Source: RGIG4608 sp051867875 (GTDB lineage: Bacteria > Bacillota > Clostridia > Oscillospirales > CAG-272). Taken from it: a DNA stretch of 20,940 nucleotides. The position numbers were made by a program, and so were the translations under genes. Location of the stretch: positions 1 through 20,940 of the forward strand of contig JBJDZG010000002.1 in NCBI GenBank assembly GCA_051867875.1, in the 5' to 3' direction. The notes under the pieces are model-generated. The model ran no database searches and was not told where the DNA came from. It saw nothing but the letters and a program-made list of their open reading frames with translations. Shown here piece after piece: positions 14,078-20,878 of this stretch (its first letter is position 1; every line of letters begins with the position of its first letter).

Positions 14078-14845
14078 TTTCGCGCCCTCTTTCCACTGAT
14101 TTTCTACTGTCGGTAACTTCATAAGACTGCGGTAGACGTCGAGCGTGCGCCGCGCCATGCGCTCGGCGCTGTAATATTTTTCGACAATTCGCTTTGAATA
14201 CTCGCCGAGCGCGCGCTTTTGCCCGTCGCTCATCTCAAAATATCGGACGATTTCCGAAAAAACCTCGCCGTCAGGAGCATTTACCGATGCGCGTCCCGAC
14301 GTTTGACTTTGAGAGCGCCCCGTGGAGCACCCCGTGGACTGATTTTTGGAGCGGAGCACGGCGTTTTTGCCGTTTTTGCACTGTCCGCCGTGTGCGAGTT
14401 GTCCTCCGCAACCGTCAATTTTTCTGCTTTCGTTTCGCCCGCTCGGAGTGCTTCGCTCGCTCTGCACGACCTGCGCTGTGCGCCCGACGTGCGCGCCGTT
14501 TGCATTTATTTGGCGGATGTTTTTGCAGTCCGAGCTCCCGTCGGGCTTTCGTGCTTCGCCGCCCTCGCCGTTTTTGACGTCTGCACTGCCGATTATTCCT
14601 TCTTTTCTCTTGCCGAAAAGGACAAAAGTCGGGTCAGACACGAAATGAATGACTCGCCCGGGCAGAAGCGTTGCCAGGAGCTTTTGCGATTCCCTGTCGC
14701 GCACGCTTATAAAATCGAAAGTGTCCACCGCGCGCGCGGTCAGCGCGAGCAAGATTTTGCGCCTTGCCGATAAAAATCTCCGTTTTGCGACGGCACAGCG
14801 CGCCCCGCGGGCGCCCGTAGCGATGCGACAGCCCCCAAAATCCAC
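13592..14845 (-). pseudogene. Chimeric ORF: CsaB-like middle + linker + GT4 C-tail + GT4 N-terminus
   Basis: 417 residues in one frame from GTG 14845, with GAGGTG five bases upstream. Residues about 22-77 are the middle of a CsaB-like enzyme (RKILLALTARAVDTFDFISV, then HFVSDPTFVLF). Residues 78-192 are a low-complexity Gly/Ser/Asn/Arg linker. Residues 193-242 match the C-terminal end of a GT4 glycosyltransferase (EIVRYFEMSDGQKRALGEYS, then VEKYYSAERMARRTLDVYRS). Residues 257-417 are a GT4 N-terminal domain (MKILMLIDSLEVGGAETHVE, NPDVVHAHTRKTAFCAHFA, ATISVSRDIKNHLL, ITVIENGI). It stops shortly after ENGI, exactly where the acceptor domain normally passes into the donor domain, which is found at 12386-11990. 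A normal GT4 start (ATG 14077 with GAAAGAGGG) is embedded. Confidence 0.75.
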
Positions 14846-14953
14846 AAAATCACCTCACGAAACGTATTTTTTGTATTTTTGACCTTCGGCATTGACATTA
14901 TTCAGACGCATTTAGCTGAAAAAACTCCCCTTTTGAGGGGTGCTCCGTGATAA

Positions 14954-14992
14954 AAAAGCGATAGATAAAATGGTGGTGTTCTTAGCGGAGAA
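14954..14992 (+). repeat. AAAAGCGATAGA-N13-TTCTTAGCGGAGAA repeat, copy 1
   Basis: The same two words occur in inverted orientation at 15741-15781 with a 15-base gap. TTCTTAGCGGAGAA is itself partly self-complementary. Function unknown. Confidence 0.6.
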
Positions 14993-15071
14993 ATTATATA
15001 ACGCTCGGTAGAGGCGAACACGCAGGTACCCCCTACGTAGATGCAAGATCTGCCCTGCAGAAATAATAACA

Positions 15072-15100
15072 CCCGACAGATTAAAAACTGTCGGGGTTTT
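15072..15100. terminator. Probable terminator of the 15117 gene
   Basis: CCCGACAG pairs with CTGTCGGG (15088-15095). It is followed by GTTTT on the plus strand and by a TGTTATTATTT stretch on the minus strand, where the gene at 15117-15416 ends 17 bases before it. Confidence 0.65.
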
Positions 15101-15116
15101 GATATGTATAGCATTT

Positions 15117-15416
15117 TCAGAAATTAAACATCGGGCAATCAACATAAGGCTCAGGCAACTTGGAATTGAAATCTATCCATCCCAAATTCTTTACAAGTTT
15201 GGATTTTTGATTTGGGAAAATCCATACGTTCAGATATTCGATAAAATCTTCTTCGTCGTAACAAAGTACGCCTCCCATTCGATATTTCTTTGCATCAGGA
15301 CTGTTTCTTAACCACTTAATGAAATCTCTACAATATTTCGTCAAGTTATCTGCAACTGCATCAGGAACGGAAAAAACTTTTCTATCTCCGTCCGCACTTA
15401 TAACGATATTTTTCAT
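15117..15416 (-). CDS. Conserved hypothetical small protein
   Basis: 99 residues. It opens MKNIVISADGDRKVFSVPDA and continues with KYCRDFIKWL, GGVLCYDEEDFIEYLNVWIF, LGWIDFNSKLPEPY and a CPMFNF end. I recognise this as a pattern found in hypothetical proteins of Clostridia, without known function or named domain. It is soluble, with no signal peptide. AAGGGGG lies 11 bases before the ATG. It is monocistronic as far as visible. Confidence 0.8.
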   Translation of the reverse strand: MKNIVISADGDRKVFSVPDAVADNLTKYCRDFIKWLRNSPDAKKYRMGGVLCYDEEDFIEYLNVWIFPNQKSKLVKNLGWIDFNSKLPEPYVDCPMFNF

Positions 15417-15532
15417 ATCGCCTATCCCCCTTCAACATTGTAATTGTTCATTCACTTTGTTTATCGCCGATTTCGCCTCTGTGTTACAAAGGCATAGGGC
15501 AAAGCCCATACCCCTAAGGTTGCGCGAATCCT

Positions 15533-15670
15533 AAGGCTCCCTCCGGGAGGGAGCTGGCGCCGTAGGCGACTGAGGGAGAGCGCGTTACAATAAAGCTTAT
15601 CAAAACTTCAAAGTCACGCAGGCTCCTTCCGTCACGCTTCGCGTGCCACCTTCCTCCCGGAGGAAGGCTT
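15533..15670. repeat. MITE-like palindromic intergenic element
   Basis: The left end AAGGCTCCCTCCGGGAGGGA and the right end (inverse AAGCCTTCCTCCGGGAGGAA) are imperfect inverted repeats, each followed inward by a GCTGGCGCC / GGTGGCACG type block and GACTGAGGGAG / GACGGAAGG. Similar elements are common in gut Clostridia genomes (from memory, not searched). It codes for nothing. The rest of 15417-15840 holds a short GGCATAGGGC-aaa-GCCCATACC hairpin and the repeat at 15741-15781, but no gene. Confidence 0.75.
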
Positions 15671-15740
15671 TTCGTTAACCCCATTATAACACAAATCGGC
15701 AGATAAGGCAAGTTCTCTGCCGAAGCTTTTGTGCTGCTAA

Positions 15741-15781
15741 TTCTCCGCTAAGAATGCAGAGAGAAGCCTTCTATCGCTTTT
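15741..15781 (-). repeat. AAAAGCGATAGA-N15-TTCTTAGCGGAGAA repeat, copy 2
   Basis: Inverted copy of 14954-14992. Both 12- and 14-base words are exact, and the spacer between differs in sequence and by two bases in length. Confidence 0.6.
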
Positions 15782-15840
15782 ATATTTACCGCGCACCGAT
15801 GATGAGAGGTCGCGCGCGGAAAAGTAATTTGGAATTTATT

Positions 15841-16335
15841 TTACAACTTTTCGGCAATCAGATTCACATTATCACATATCGGCAGCGTTCCATCTACCTT
15901 GATAATGGGGCAGCATACAGTTGATAGCCAATCGTTAACTAAATTTTCATCTCTCGACTCACAAAAACTATGGAATGACTTGATTTGCTCGTAGAAATCT
16001 CCGCCTTTACAGCTTTTTTCGCCGAAAAGTATGTATGACCTGTCATATACTCTCTTTAAGCGTGTTTCTTTTGGAGCTTCAATGGAAACAACACACCTCA
16101 AATGAGAAATAAATTCATCTCCGAAGCCACCTTTTACCGAAGCCAAAACAAAGTCGTTTTCATTATTTACGGTATTTATAAGCAATGATACAATCTCCTC
16201 ATAGGGACGGGGCGTTTCATACGGATAATCGGGATTGTCCTGCTTTGAAAAGTATATATCTTCAATATCGATAAACCGACTGTTTATTTTTTCGGCAAGT
16301 GCTTTTGCAAGTGTGCTTTTTCCTGCTCCGTTCAA
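15841..16335 (-). CDS. P-loop ATPase / small-molecule kinase-like protein (start uncertain)
   Basis: 165 codons from TTG 16335. The Walker A motif G-L-N-G-A-G-K-S-T lies at the extreme N-terminus, followed by FIDIEDIYFSKQD (acid-containing strand like shikimate/nucleoside kinases) and ETRLKRVYDRSY (lid-like Arg-rich helix). An NTP-dependent phosphotransfer role is likely, substrate unknown. The TTG start would cut off the first Gly of Walker A. The frame is open further upstream and reads T-N-I-G-N-V-I-L-V-C-G-L before GAGKS, so the true start is probably at or near 16368-16360. However, no ATG, GTG or TTG is present there, only GGG-ACA-AAT-ATA after a seven-G tract. This may be a start-codon mutation, a slip in the G tract or a rare ATA start. 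A promoter lies at 16404-16432. Confidence 0.8.
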   Translation of the reverse strand: MNGAGKSTLAKALAEKINSRFIDIEDIYFSKQDNPDYPYETPRPYEEIVSLLINTVNNENDFVLASVKGGFGDEFISHLRCVVSIEAPKETRLKRVYDRSYILFGEKSCKGGDFYEQIKSFHSFCESRDENLVNDWLSTVCCPIIKVDGTLPICDNVNLIAEKL

Positions 16336-16403
16336 GCCGCAGACTAATATAACATTGCCTATATTTGTCCCCCCCTTTTTGTAAATCCCGATTTATTTCA
16401 TTT

Positions 16404-16432
16404 ATTGTATCACAAGTTGTGTATAAAATCAA
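16404..16432 (-). promoter_or_regulatory. SigA-type promoter of the ATPase gene
   Basis: Minus strand TTGATT (16432-16427), 17 bases and TACAAT (16409-16404). It overlaps the edge of the terminator of the upstream exonuclease gene. Confidence 0.7.
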
Positions 16433-16462
16433 GGGATAAGCTGCTTGCGTAGCCTATCCCTT
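16431..16462. terminator. Probable terminator of the exonuclease gene
   Basis: AAGGGATAAGC pairs with GCCTATCCCTT (one mismatch). It lies 13 bases after the exonuclease stop on the minus strand. The T-rich flank there (GATTTTAT) is weak, while the plus strand has a better T-run. Confidence 0.5.
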
Positions 16463-16474
16463 GGAAATTTTTTA

Positions 16475-17560
16475 TCAATCTATGTAGTAATTCGGGAAGA
16501 GCTTTTCCCAGACGCGGCGGCAGCCGTAGGTGTCGGCGAGGGACGAATGTGCGACGCCGCCCTCCCATTCGATATTGAAGCAATTCATAGCGTCAGTCAG
16601 GGACGCGTGCACGAGCTCGGGGTGATTTTCGTGAATATAGCGCACGTATTCAAACGCACAGCAACGAATTTTGGAGCGGAGAGCGAGCTGTTCCTCCTCC
16701 GTTTCGTAGATGTGCCTGATATGGGAATAGTCGGTGGAAACGCCGTAGGCGATGATATTGTCCGCACCCGCGAAAATTTCCTTTATGCGGGGAGTGATTT
16801 CCTCAAGGGTGGGCGAATCCTGCACCATAGCGGGCGTGATTCCGTGGATTTTCTCGGTCTTTTTCCACTTCTGCGTGTGCGTCGGCTTGACGAGCGTATC
16901 CATAACAAGCTCTCCCGCGCCGTCAACTATCGAAATGGAAATTATCTCGTCCCTGTCGTAGAATCCCGTGAGTTCAAGGTCGAAGAAGAGGACTTTTTTT
17001 CTCTCCATAAAGAAGGACTGCGCACGGTATTCGTTGCCGATTTTGCGGCGCTCGGCGAGGTCTTTTGCGTAGCATTCCTCGCAAAGCTTCTTCTTGTATC
17101 GAATGTGTTTTCCGCATTGAACGCACATCAGAGGCTGACGGATTGCGGTCTTTTTGTCGTAGAAATAAGTTCTCGTTCCGTCTTTTTTGAGCGAAAATCC
17201 AACGGGCTCTTCGACTGCCTCGTAATGAAGCTGGGAGAGTCTTTCTCTTGTGAAAAATCCGTATGCCGAAGCGCGGCGAGTGCTCATTTTCTCGATAACG
17301 GTTCCCGAGGGAAGAACCTCAATCTGTTCCTTTGAATAAGCAAAATGCCAGTCGTCTACGTCCGCTTCTTCAACGTTGTTGGGGCTGAAATAAAATATGA
17401 CGGTTTCGTCGTCGTTCTCCTTGAACGCGCAAGGGAGTGCGGTTGGCTTTAAGTGGAATTTTTTAAGCTCCGCCCTTGTCAGGTACTGCTTTGCACGGGC
17501 TGTTTCCTCGTTCACCGCGGAAATTGTAACGCCCGGTCGTAAAGTCAATGTAGTTCTCAA
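16475..17560 (-). CDS. DEDDh 3'-5' exonuclease (DnaQ-like) with zinc ribbon
   Basis: 361 residues from a TTG start with CGGAG seven bases upstream. The C-terminal half is a DnaQ-type exonuclease with all five catalytic residues visible: FFDLELTG (Asp194, Glu196), YGVSTDYSHI (Asp277) and AHSSLADTYG (His338, Asp343). A Cys4 zinc ribbon, CVQCGKHIRYKKKLCEECY (Cys146, 149, 160, 163), precedes it. The N-terminal 140 residues contain two similar segments beginning LTRAELKKFHLKPTAL and FTRERLSQLHYEAVEEPV, which look like a duplicated small domain. Such fusions are expected to degrade or proofread nucleic acid ends, but the partner is not known here. Consensus promoter at 17615-17643. Confidence 0.92.
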   Translation of the reverse strand: MRTTLTLRPGVTISAVNEETARAKQYLTRAELKKFHLKPTALPCAFKENDDETVIFYFSPNNVEEADVDDWHFAYSKEQIEVLPSGTVIEKMSTRRASAYGFFTRERLSQLHYEAVEEPVGFSLKKDGTRTYFYDKKTAIRQPLMCVQCGKHIRYKKKLCEECYAKDLAERRKIGNEYRAQSFFMERKKVLFFDLELTGFYDRDEIISISIVDGAGELVMDTLVKPTHTQKWKKTEKIHGITPAMVQDSPTLEEITPRIKEIFAGADNIIAYGVSTDYSHIRHIYETEEEQLALRSKIRCCAFEYVRYIHENHPELVHASLTDAMNCFNIEWEGGVAHSSLADTYGCRRVWEKLFPNYYID

Positions 17561-17614
17561 AATAAATCTCCGTATATGTAATATAATATTTTCTGAATTA
17601 GCACGCTAAGTTTT

Positions 17615-17643
17615 ATTATATCACATTTCTCTGTCAAAATCAA
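17615..17643 (-). promoter_or_regulatory. SigA-type promoter of the exonuclease gene
   Basis: Minus strand TTGATT (17643-17638), 17 bases and TATAAT (17620-17615). The overlapping TTGACA at 17637-17632 is only 11 bases from the -10 box and is too close. Confidence 0.7.
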
Positions 17644-17655
17644 TACCTTTTTGTT

Positions 17656-18423
17656 TTATTTTAAGTTCTCAATCCACTCTCTTGCGAGCTTTGCCTTATA
17701 CATTTTGGGCGCGTAGTCGATGATTTTCTCAAATGCGAGCTTTGCTTCTTCGTTCTCGCCGAGTTTTGCGAGCGCGCAAGCGCGGTAGAAGCTTACGTTG
17801 AGGCGGGTGATCTTGTGATTTTGATTTTTCTCCTTGATTGTGCTCAAATCGACGTCGCAAACGTCGCGGACGTACTCGAAATCGTCGTCAAGGTACGCGT
17901 CGAACTTGTCAAAAACGCTGAAATTGGAAAAGATGCCCGAAAATTTCGGGTACGCCCTTTTGAGTGATTCAAATTCACTCAAAACAGAGCCGATTTTTTT
18001 CAAATCCTGTTGCTCAAAATAAACGTAAGCCCTGCGGTAAAGACGGTTGCATTTGTCAACGGGATTCGCGGATTTATTCGCAAGCTCGTCCGCAAGAGCC
18101 AGAACCTTTTCGTGCTCTCCGCGGCTCATCGCGCAGAGAATGGCGTACTGCTTGGATTTTCCGAATCCGCCCAAAGCTACCACTTCCGCGAATTTGTCGG
18201 GGTCAAGCTCCTCGTAGAGCACGCTCTCAATGTCCTTTCGTTTGAGCATTTCAAACGGTTTTCTTACGTTGAATGCCAAAATGACAATAAGCACGACTCC
18301 GAGCACGGTGCTGATCGTCATCAGCCAAATCAGCAACGCAAGCGCAAGTGCAACGAGCAGGACCAAGCCCACGAATTTGAGCCTGTAATTTCTGATTATT
18401 TCTTTTGGATTTTTTGTTTTCAT
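17656..18423 (-). CDS. Membrane-anchored TPR-like hypothetical protein
   Basis: 255 residues. Two membrane helices occur at about 16-35 and 36-52 (FVGLVLLVALALALLIWLMT, then TVLGVVLIVILAF). The remainder is a soluble helical domain of about 200 residues with helix pairs that look like tetratricopeptide repeats: QYAILCAMSRGEHEKVLALA, NRLYRRAYVYFEQQDLKKIG and FYRACALAKLGENEEAKLAF. This suggests a membrane-tethered scaffold, with no specific function recognised. The ATG has only a weak AGAAAGAG site. Alone on its strand, it is read from about 18450. Confidence 0.8.
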   Translation of the reverse strand: MKTKNPKEIIRNYRLKFVGLVLLVALALALLIWLMTISTVLGVVLIVILAFNVRKPFEMLKRKDIESVLYEELDPDKFAEVVALGGFGKSKQYAILCAMSRGEHEKVLALADELANKSANPVDKCNRLYRRAYVYFEQQDLKKIGSVLSEFESLKRAYPKFSGIFSNFSVFDKFDAYLDDDFEYVRDVCDVDLSTIKEKNQNHKITRLNVSFYRACALAKLGENEEAKLAFEKIIDYAPKMYKAKLAREWIENLK

Positions 18424-18533
18424 GGTTTTTTCTCTTTCTTGAATAAAATAAGTTTGTTAAAGATGGGGTGCTTTTTGAAAAAAGCTACGCAAAAAAAATT
18501 TATCGCGCGTTGCCGGAGAGTTGGCACCGCGGC

Positions 18534-18797
18534 TTACTCTTCCCTCTCCATTTCGCGGAGCCATTCGCGCAGCTCCGAGAGAGGCTCGGGAGAATAGCAG
18601 TATATCACGCTTTTGCCCTCGCGGCGCGCCGTTACAAGCCCCGCATCGCGCAAAATCGCCAGATGACGCGATATCGCGGGTACGGAAACGTCAAAACGCT
18701 CCGCTATATCGCCAACGCTTCGCTCGCCCCGCCGCAAAAGCTTCAAAATCTCGCGTCGGGTGCCGTCGTCGAGTGCCGAAATAGTCCTCCCTATCAT
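18534..18797 (-). CDS. ArsR-family winged-helix regulator
   Basis: 87 residues from ATG 18797, which has GGGGG five bases upstream. The in-frame TTG at 18809 overlaps that site. The helix-turn-helix reads SVGDIAERFDVSVPAISRHL, followed by the wing LVTARREGKSVIYCYSPEPL. It lacks the CxC metal-binding motif of arsenic sensors (only one Cys), so it is unlikely to be a classical metal sensor. It is divergent from the yitT-like gene, whose promoter carries a perfect inverted repeat, the obvious candidate operator. Its own promoter is at 18920-18948. Confidence 0.88.
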   Translation of the reverse strand: MIGRTISALDDGTRREILKLLRRGERSVGDIAERFDVSVPAISRHLAILRDAGLVTARREGKSVIYCYSPEPLSELREWLREMEREE

Positions 18798-18919
18798 TTT
18801 TGCCCCCAAAAATCAAATTGAAAATTGAAAATGTAAAACAGTAAACGGTAAATCGCCGAAAACGGCTGATTTTGCTGAAAAACCGCATACATTTAACAAT
18901 TAACTTAAATGCTAAAACT

Positions 18920-18948
18920 ATTTTATCACAAACCTGAAACTCCGTCAA
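18920..18948 (-). promoter_or_regulatory. SigA-type promoter of the ArsR-type gene
   Basis: Minus strand TTGACG (18948-18943), 17 bases and TAAAAT (18925-18920). This leaves a leader of about 115 bases. Confidence 0.7.
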
Positions 18949-19001
18949 TATCCTCACTGTAAATTTTACCGAAATTTATCAAAAAATATTTCAATTTATC
19001 G

Positions 19002-19043
19002 GTTGACTATATCAGGCGTTTGTTGTATAATCATATAGTCAAC
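19002..19043 (+). promoter_or_regulatory. yitT-like gene promoter with overlapping 10-bp inverted repeat
   Basis: TTGACT (19003-19008), 17 bases and TATAAT (19026-19031) form a strong promoter. GTTGACTATA (19002-19011) and its exact complement TATAGTCAAC (19034-19043) flank it, so one arm covers the -35 box and the other the start region. This layout suits repression by a dimer, plausibly the divergent ArsR-type protein. Downstream, GGCTCC-tttt-GGGAGCC (19053-19069) forms a small leader hairpin. Confidence 0.75.
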
Positions 19044-19093
19044 TACGACTATGGCTCCTTTTGGGAGCCTTTATAAAAAGGGAAAGACAAAAA

Positions 19094-19942
19094 ATGATAA
19101 AGATAAAATTAAAAAATTTCTTAATGATGAACGTAGGTATTGTGCTTATCGCGTGCAGTACATACTTCTTTTTGGTCCCCAACCATTTCGTAACGGGTGG
19201 CGTAACGGGACTTTCCACAGTACTTGGCGCGGCGACTCCGATTTCAACAGCTACTTGGCTTCTTATGCTCAACGTTTTTATGCTCACGATAGGATTTATC
19301 TTTCTCGGAAAATCCACGGGCATTTTCACCGTTTATTGCAGTATGGGCTACTCGGCGCTCATGATGGCGCTTGAAAACCTCGTGCCCGTCGAGCACCCTC
19401 TGACCGACGAGAGCTTCATGGAGCTCTGCGTGGGTATCCTGCTCTATGCGATAGGCACCGCCGTCATCTTCTATGCGGGCGCGTCAAGCGGCGGAATGGA
19501 CATTATGGCGCTCATAATCCAAAAATACGCAAAGCTCGACGTGGGTAAAGCGGTTCTCGTGGTCAATTTCTTTATTGCCGCAAGCTCTACTTTCGTTTTT
19601 CACAACGTAAAAACGATAATTCTTTCGTTCGTCGGACTTTTCGCCAACGCCTTTATAATTGACACGGTAATCGATAACCTGGACTCGTGCAAATATTTCG
19701 TCGTTATCACGGAGAAGCCCGACCTCGTCGCGGAGTTCATTATGAACGAGCTTCATCACGGGGTTACTATTACGGACGCCGTCGGCGCGTATACCCGCCA
19801 GAAAAAAGGAATGGTGCACACCGTCTGCCGCCGTTATGAGGCGATTAAACTTCGTCAGGCCATCAAAAAGATTGACGAAAACGCATTTATGGTCGTTACG
19901 ACGAGCAGCGAAATTCTCGGAAAAGGCTTCCGAAGCGTTTGA
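19094..19942 (+). CDS. YitT family membrane protein (DUF161 + DUF2179)
   Basis: 282 residues from ATG 19094, preferred because AAAGGGAAAG lies just upstream; a further upstream frame from 19061 has no such site. Five to six membrane helices span about residues 8-190 (MMNVGIVLIACSTYFFLVPN, FVTGGVTGLSTVLG, WLLMLNVFMLTIGFIFLG, FYAGASSGGMDIMAL, ILSFVGLFANAF). The C-terminal DUF2179 domain reads KYFVVITEKPDLVAEFIMNE, GVTITDAVGAYTRQKKGMVH, then ENAFMVVTTSSEILGKGF. Length and layout match the family fully. The substrate or role of YitT proteins is not well established; transport is often assumed. Likely regulated through the inverted repeat at its promoter. Confidence 0.95.
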   Translation: MIKIKLKNFLMMNVGIVLIACSTYFFLVPNHFVTGGVTGLSTVLGAATPISTATWLLMLNVFMLTIGFIFLGKSTGIFTVYCSMGYSALMMALENLVPVEHPLTDESFMELCVGILLYAIGTAVIFYAGASSGGMDIMALIIQKYAKLDVGKAVLVVNFFIAASSTFVFHNVKTIILSFVGLFANAFIIDTVIDNLDSCKYFVVITEKPDLVAEFIMNELHHGVTITDAVGAYTRQKKGMVHTVCRRYEAIKLRQAIKKIDENAFMVVTTSSEILGKGFRSV

Positions 19943-19980
19943 AATAAAAATTTTCCTACATATTATATCGTTATACAAGG

Positions 19981-20011
19981 TCGGCGGAGATATTTTTCTC
20001 TGCCGATTTTT
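19981..20011 (+). terminator. Intrinsic terminator of the yitT-like gene
   Basis: TCGGCGGAGA pairs with TCTCTGCCGA (one G-T pair), followed by five T. Confidence 0.85.
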
Positions 20012-20033
20012 GTAGTGTCTGTACCGCGCCCAT

Positions 20034-20150
20034 TATGCGTTTTCGCCCGCCTTTTGCGACGGCGGGAGCAAGCCCCCGCCCTACGGTTAAGGTATGCGCA
20101 CAGCACCCAAGCGGGTGTTTTGCCCCGCTTTTTCAAAAGCGGGCGCGGGC
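20034..20150. repeat. Dispersed GC-rich intergenic repeat, inverted relative to 8940-9100
   Basis: It contains GGCGGGAGCAAGCCCCCGCC, CCTACGGTTAAGG, CAGCACCCAAGCGGGTGTTTT and CCGCTTTTTCAAAAGCGGG, the reverse of blocks in 8940-9100. No gene is seen in 20150-20460, which includes a TGGGCA...TGCCCA hairpin flank at 20291-20332 and is otherwise unrecognised. Confidence 0.7.
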
Positions 20151-20459
20151 GGTGGGGCGCGTAGCCCCGCCTCGCTCTCCGCAGAGAGCGAAACTCTCAC
20201 TCGGCATTTCTCTTTTGCCGAAGAATGTGCAAATCACCGTTTTTGCCCGCAAAACGCGGTTGTAAAACCGCGAGGTGAATTGCTTTGAGATGGGCAAATT
20301 GTCTTTAATTATTAGCTAAATTGTGTGCCCATCAATGTGCCTATGGTATCAAAGAAAAAAGCGGCTAACGAGTTTTGCTGTCCTTACGGCTATCCGCGTC
20401 TGACGAGTCCGCACCATACCTGTTTTGTTGTTTTGCGCCGCGTTGATTTTTGATATAAC

Positions 20460-20672
20460 CCGTAGGGGGCGACGTCCTCGACGCCCCGAAAAACGCAGAG
20501 TTTTTGAGGCACGAAAAAATTGCGTAGAAACATATCAAACGATTAAATGATTTTTACGGCAATTATATTGTTTGTATTTCAAAACGGACCGTCGAGGACG
20601 TCGCCCCCTACGGGTGAGGTGCACGCACTGTGTTTGCACCGCACCCAATCTGCGTTTTCGCCCGCGCAAAAT
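20460..20672. repeat. Dispersed mosaic repeat, right copy (inverted to 8528-8765)
   Basis: Read on the minus strand it reproduces the block order of the left copy: GAAAACGCAGATTGG, GTGCAAACACA, GACGGTCCGTTTTG, AATTGCCGTAAAAATCATTT, AATCGTTTGATATGTT, CTACGCAATTT and GGGGCGTCGAGGACGTCGCC. This gives long inverted repeats about 12 kb apart. Confidence 0.8.
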
Positions 20673-20757
20673 TGAAGAAATAGCGCCGATTACACGGTCC
20701 AAAAATGATAAAAAATGTAAAATATGGTTATAAAAGGAAACATACTGAAAAAAAGTC

Positions 20758-20786
20758 TTGACAAAATCGCAAAACAGTGTTATAAT
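20758..20786 (+). promoter_or_regulatory. Consensus SigA promoter of the CAGA-repeat gene
   Basis: TTGACA (20758-20763), 17 bases and TATAAT (20781-20786), all consensus. The expected leader is about 85 bases and contains two TGTAAAC words. Confidence 0.85.
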
Positions 20787-20878
20787 GACCGTGAAATAGG
20801 GTGTTAAAGGTCAATGTTCATAAAAATGTAAACAAATTGTAAACACCGAAAAAATCTCTTGACAAGGAGGAATAGGCC

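Larger units (their letters stand above)
14846..15116. other. Gene-free interval with hairpins
   Basis: No credible protein. It contains CTCCCC-ttttga-GGGGTG (14926-14942, terminator-like on the minus strand, followed there by six T), a dispersed repeat at 14954-14992 and the hairpin at 15072-15095. The segment 14995-15068 has no match I recognise. A small structured RNA on the minus strand is possible but unproven. Confidence 0.4.

Noticed and set aside
14995..15068. Known riboswitch or 6S-like RNA
   Set aside because: Hairpins surround this stretch but no conserved core of any riboswitch class or 6S RNA that I know could be matched.
16445..17335. 296-residue plus-strand ORF
   Set aside because: Exact shadow of the DEDDh exonuclease, which has all catalytic residues and a zinc ribbon on the other strand.
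20400..20406. Hammerhead ribozyme (CTGACGA core)
   Set aside because: The required GAAA segment after stem II and a matching cleavage stem are not found.
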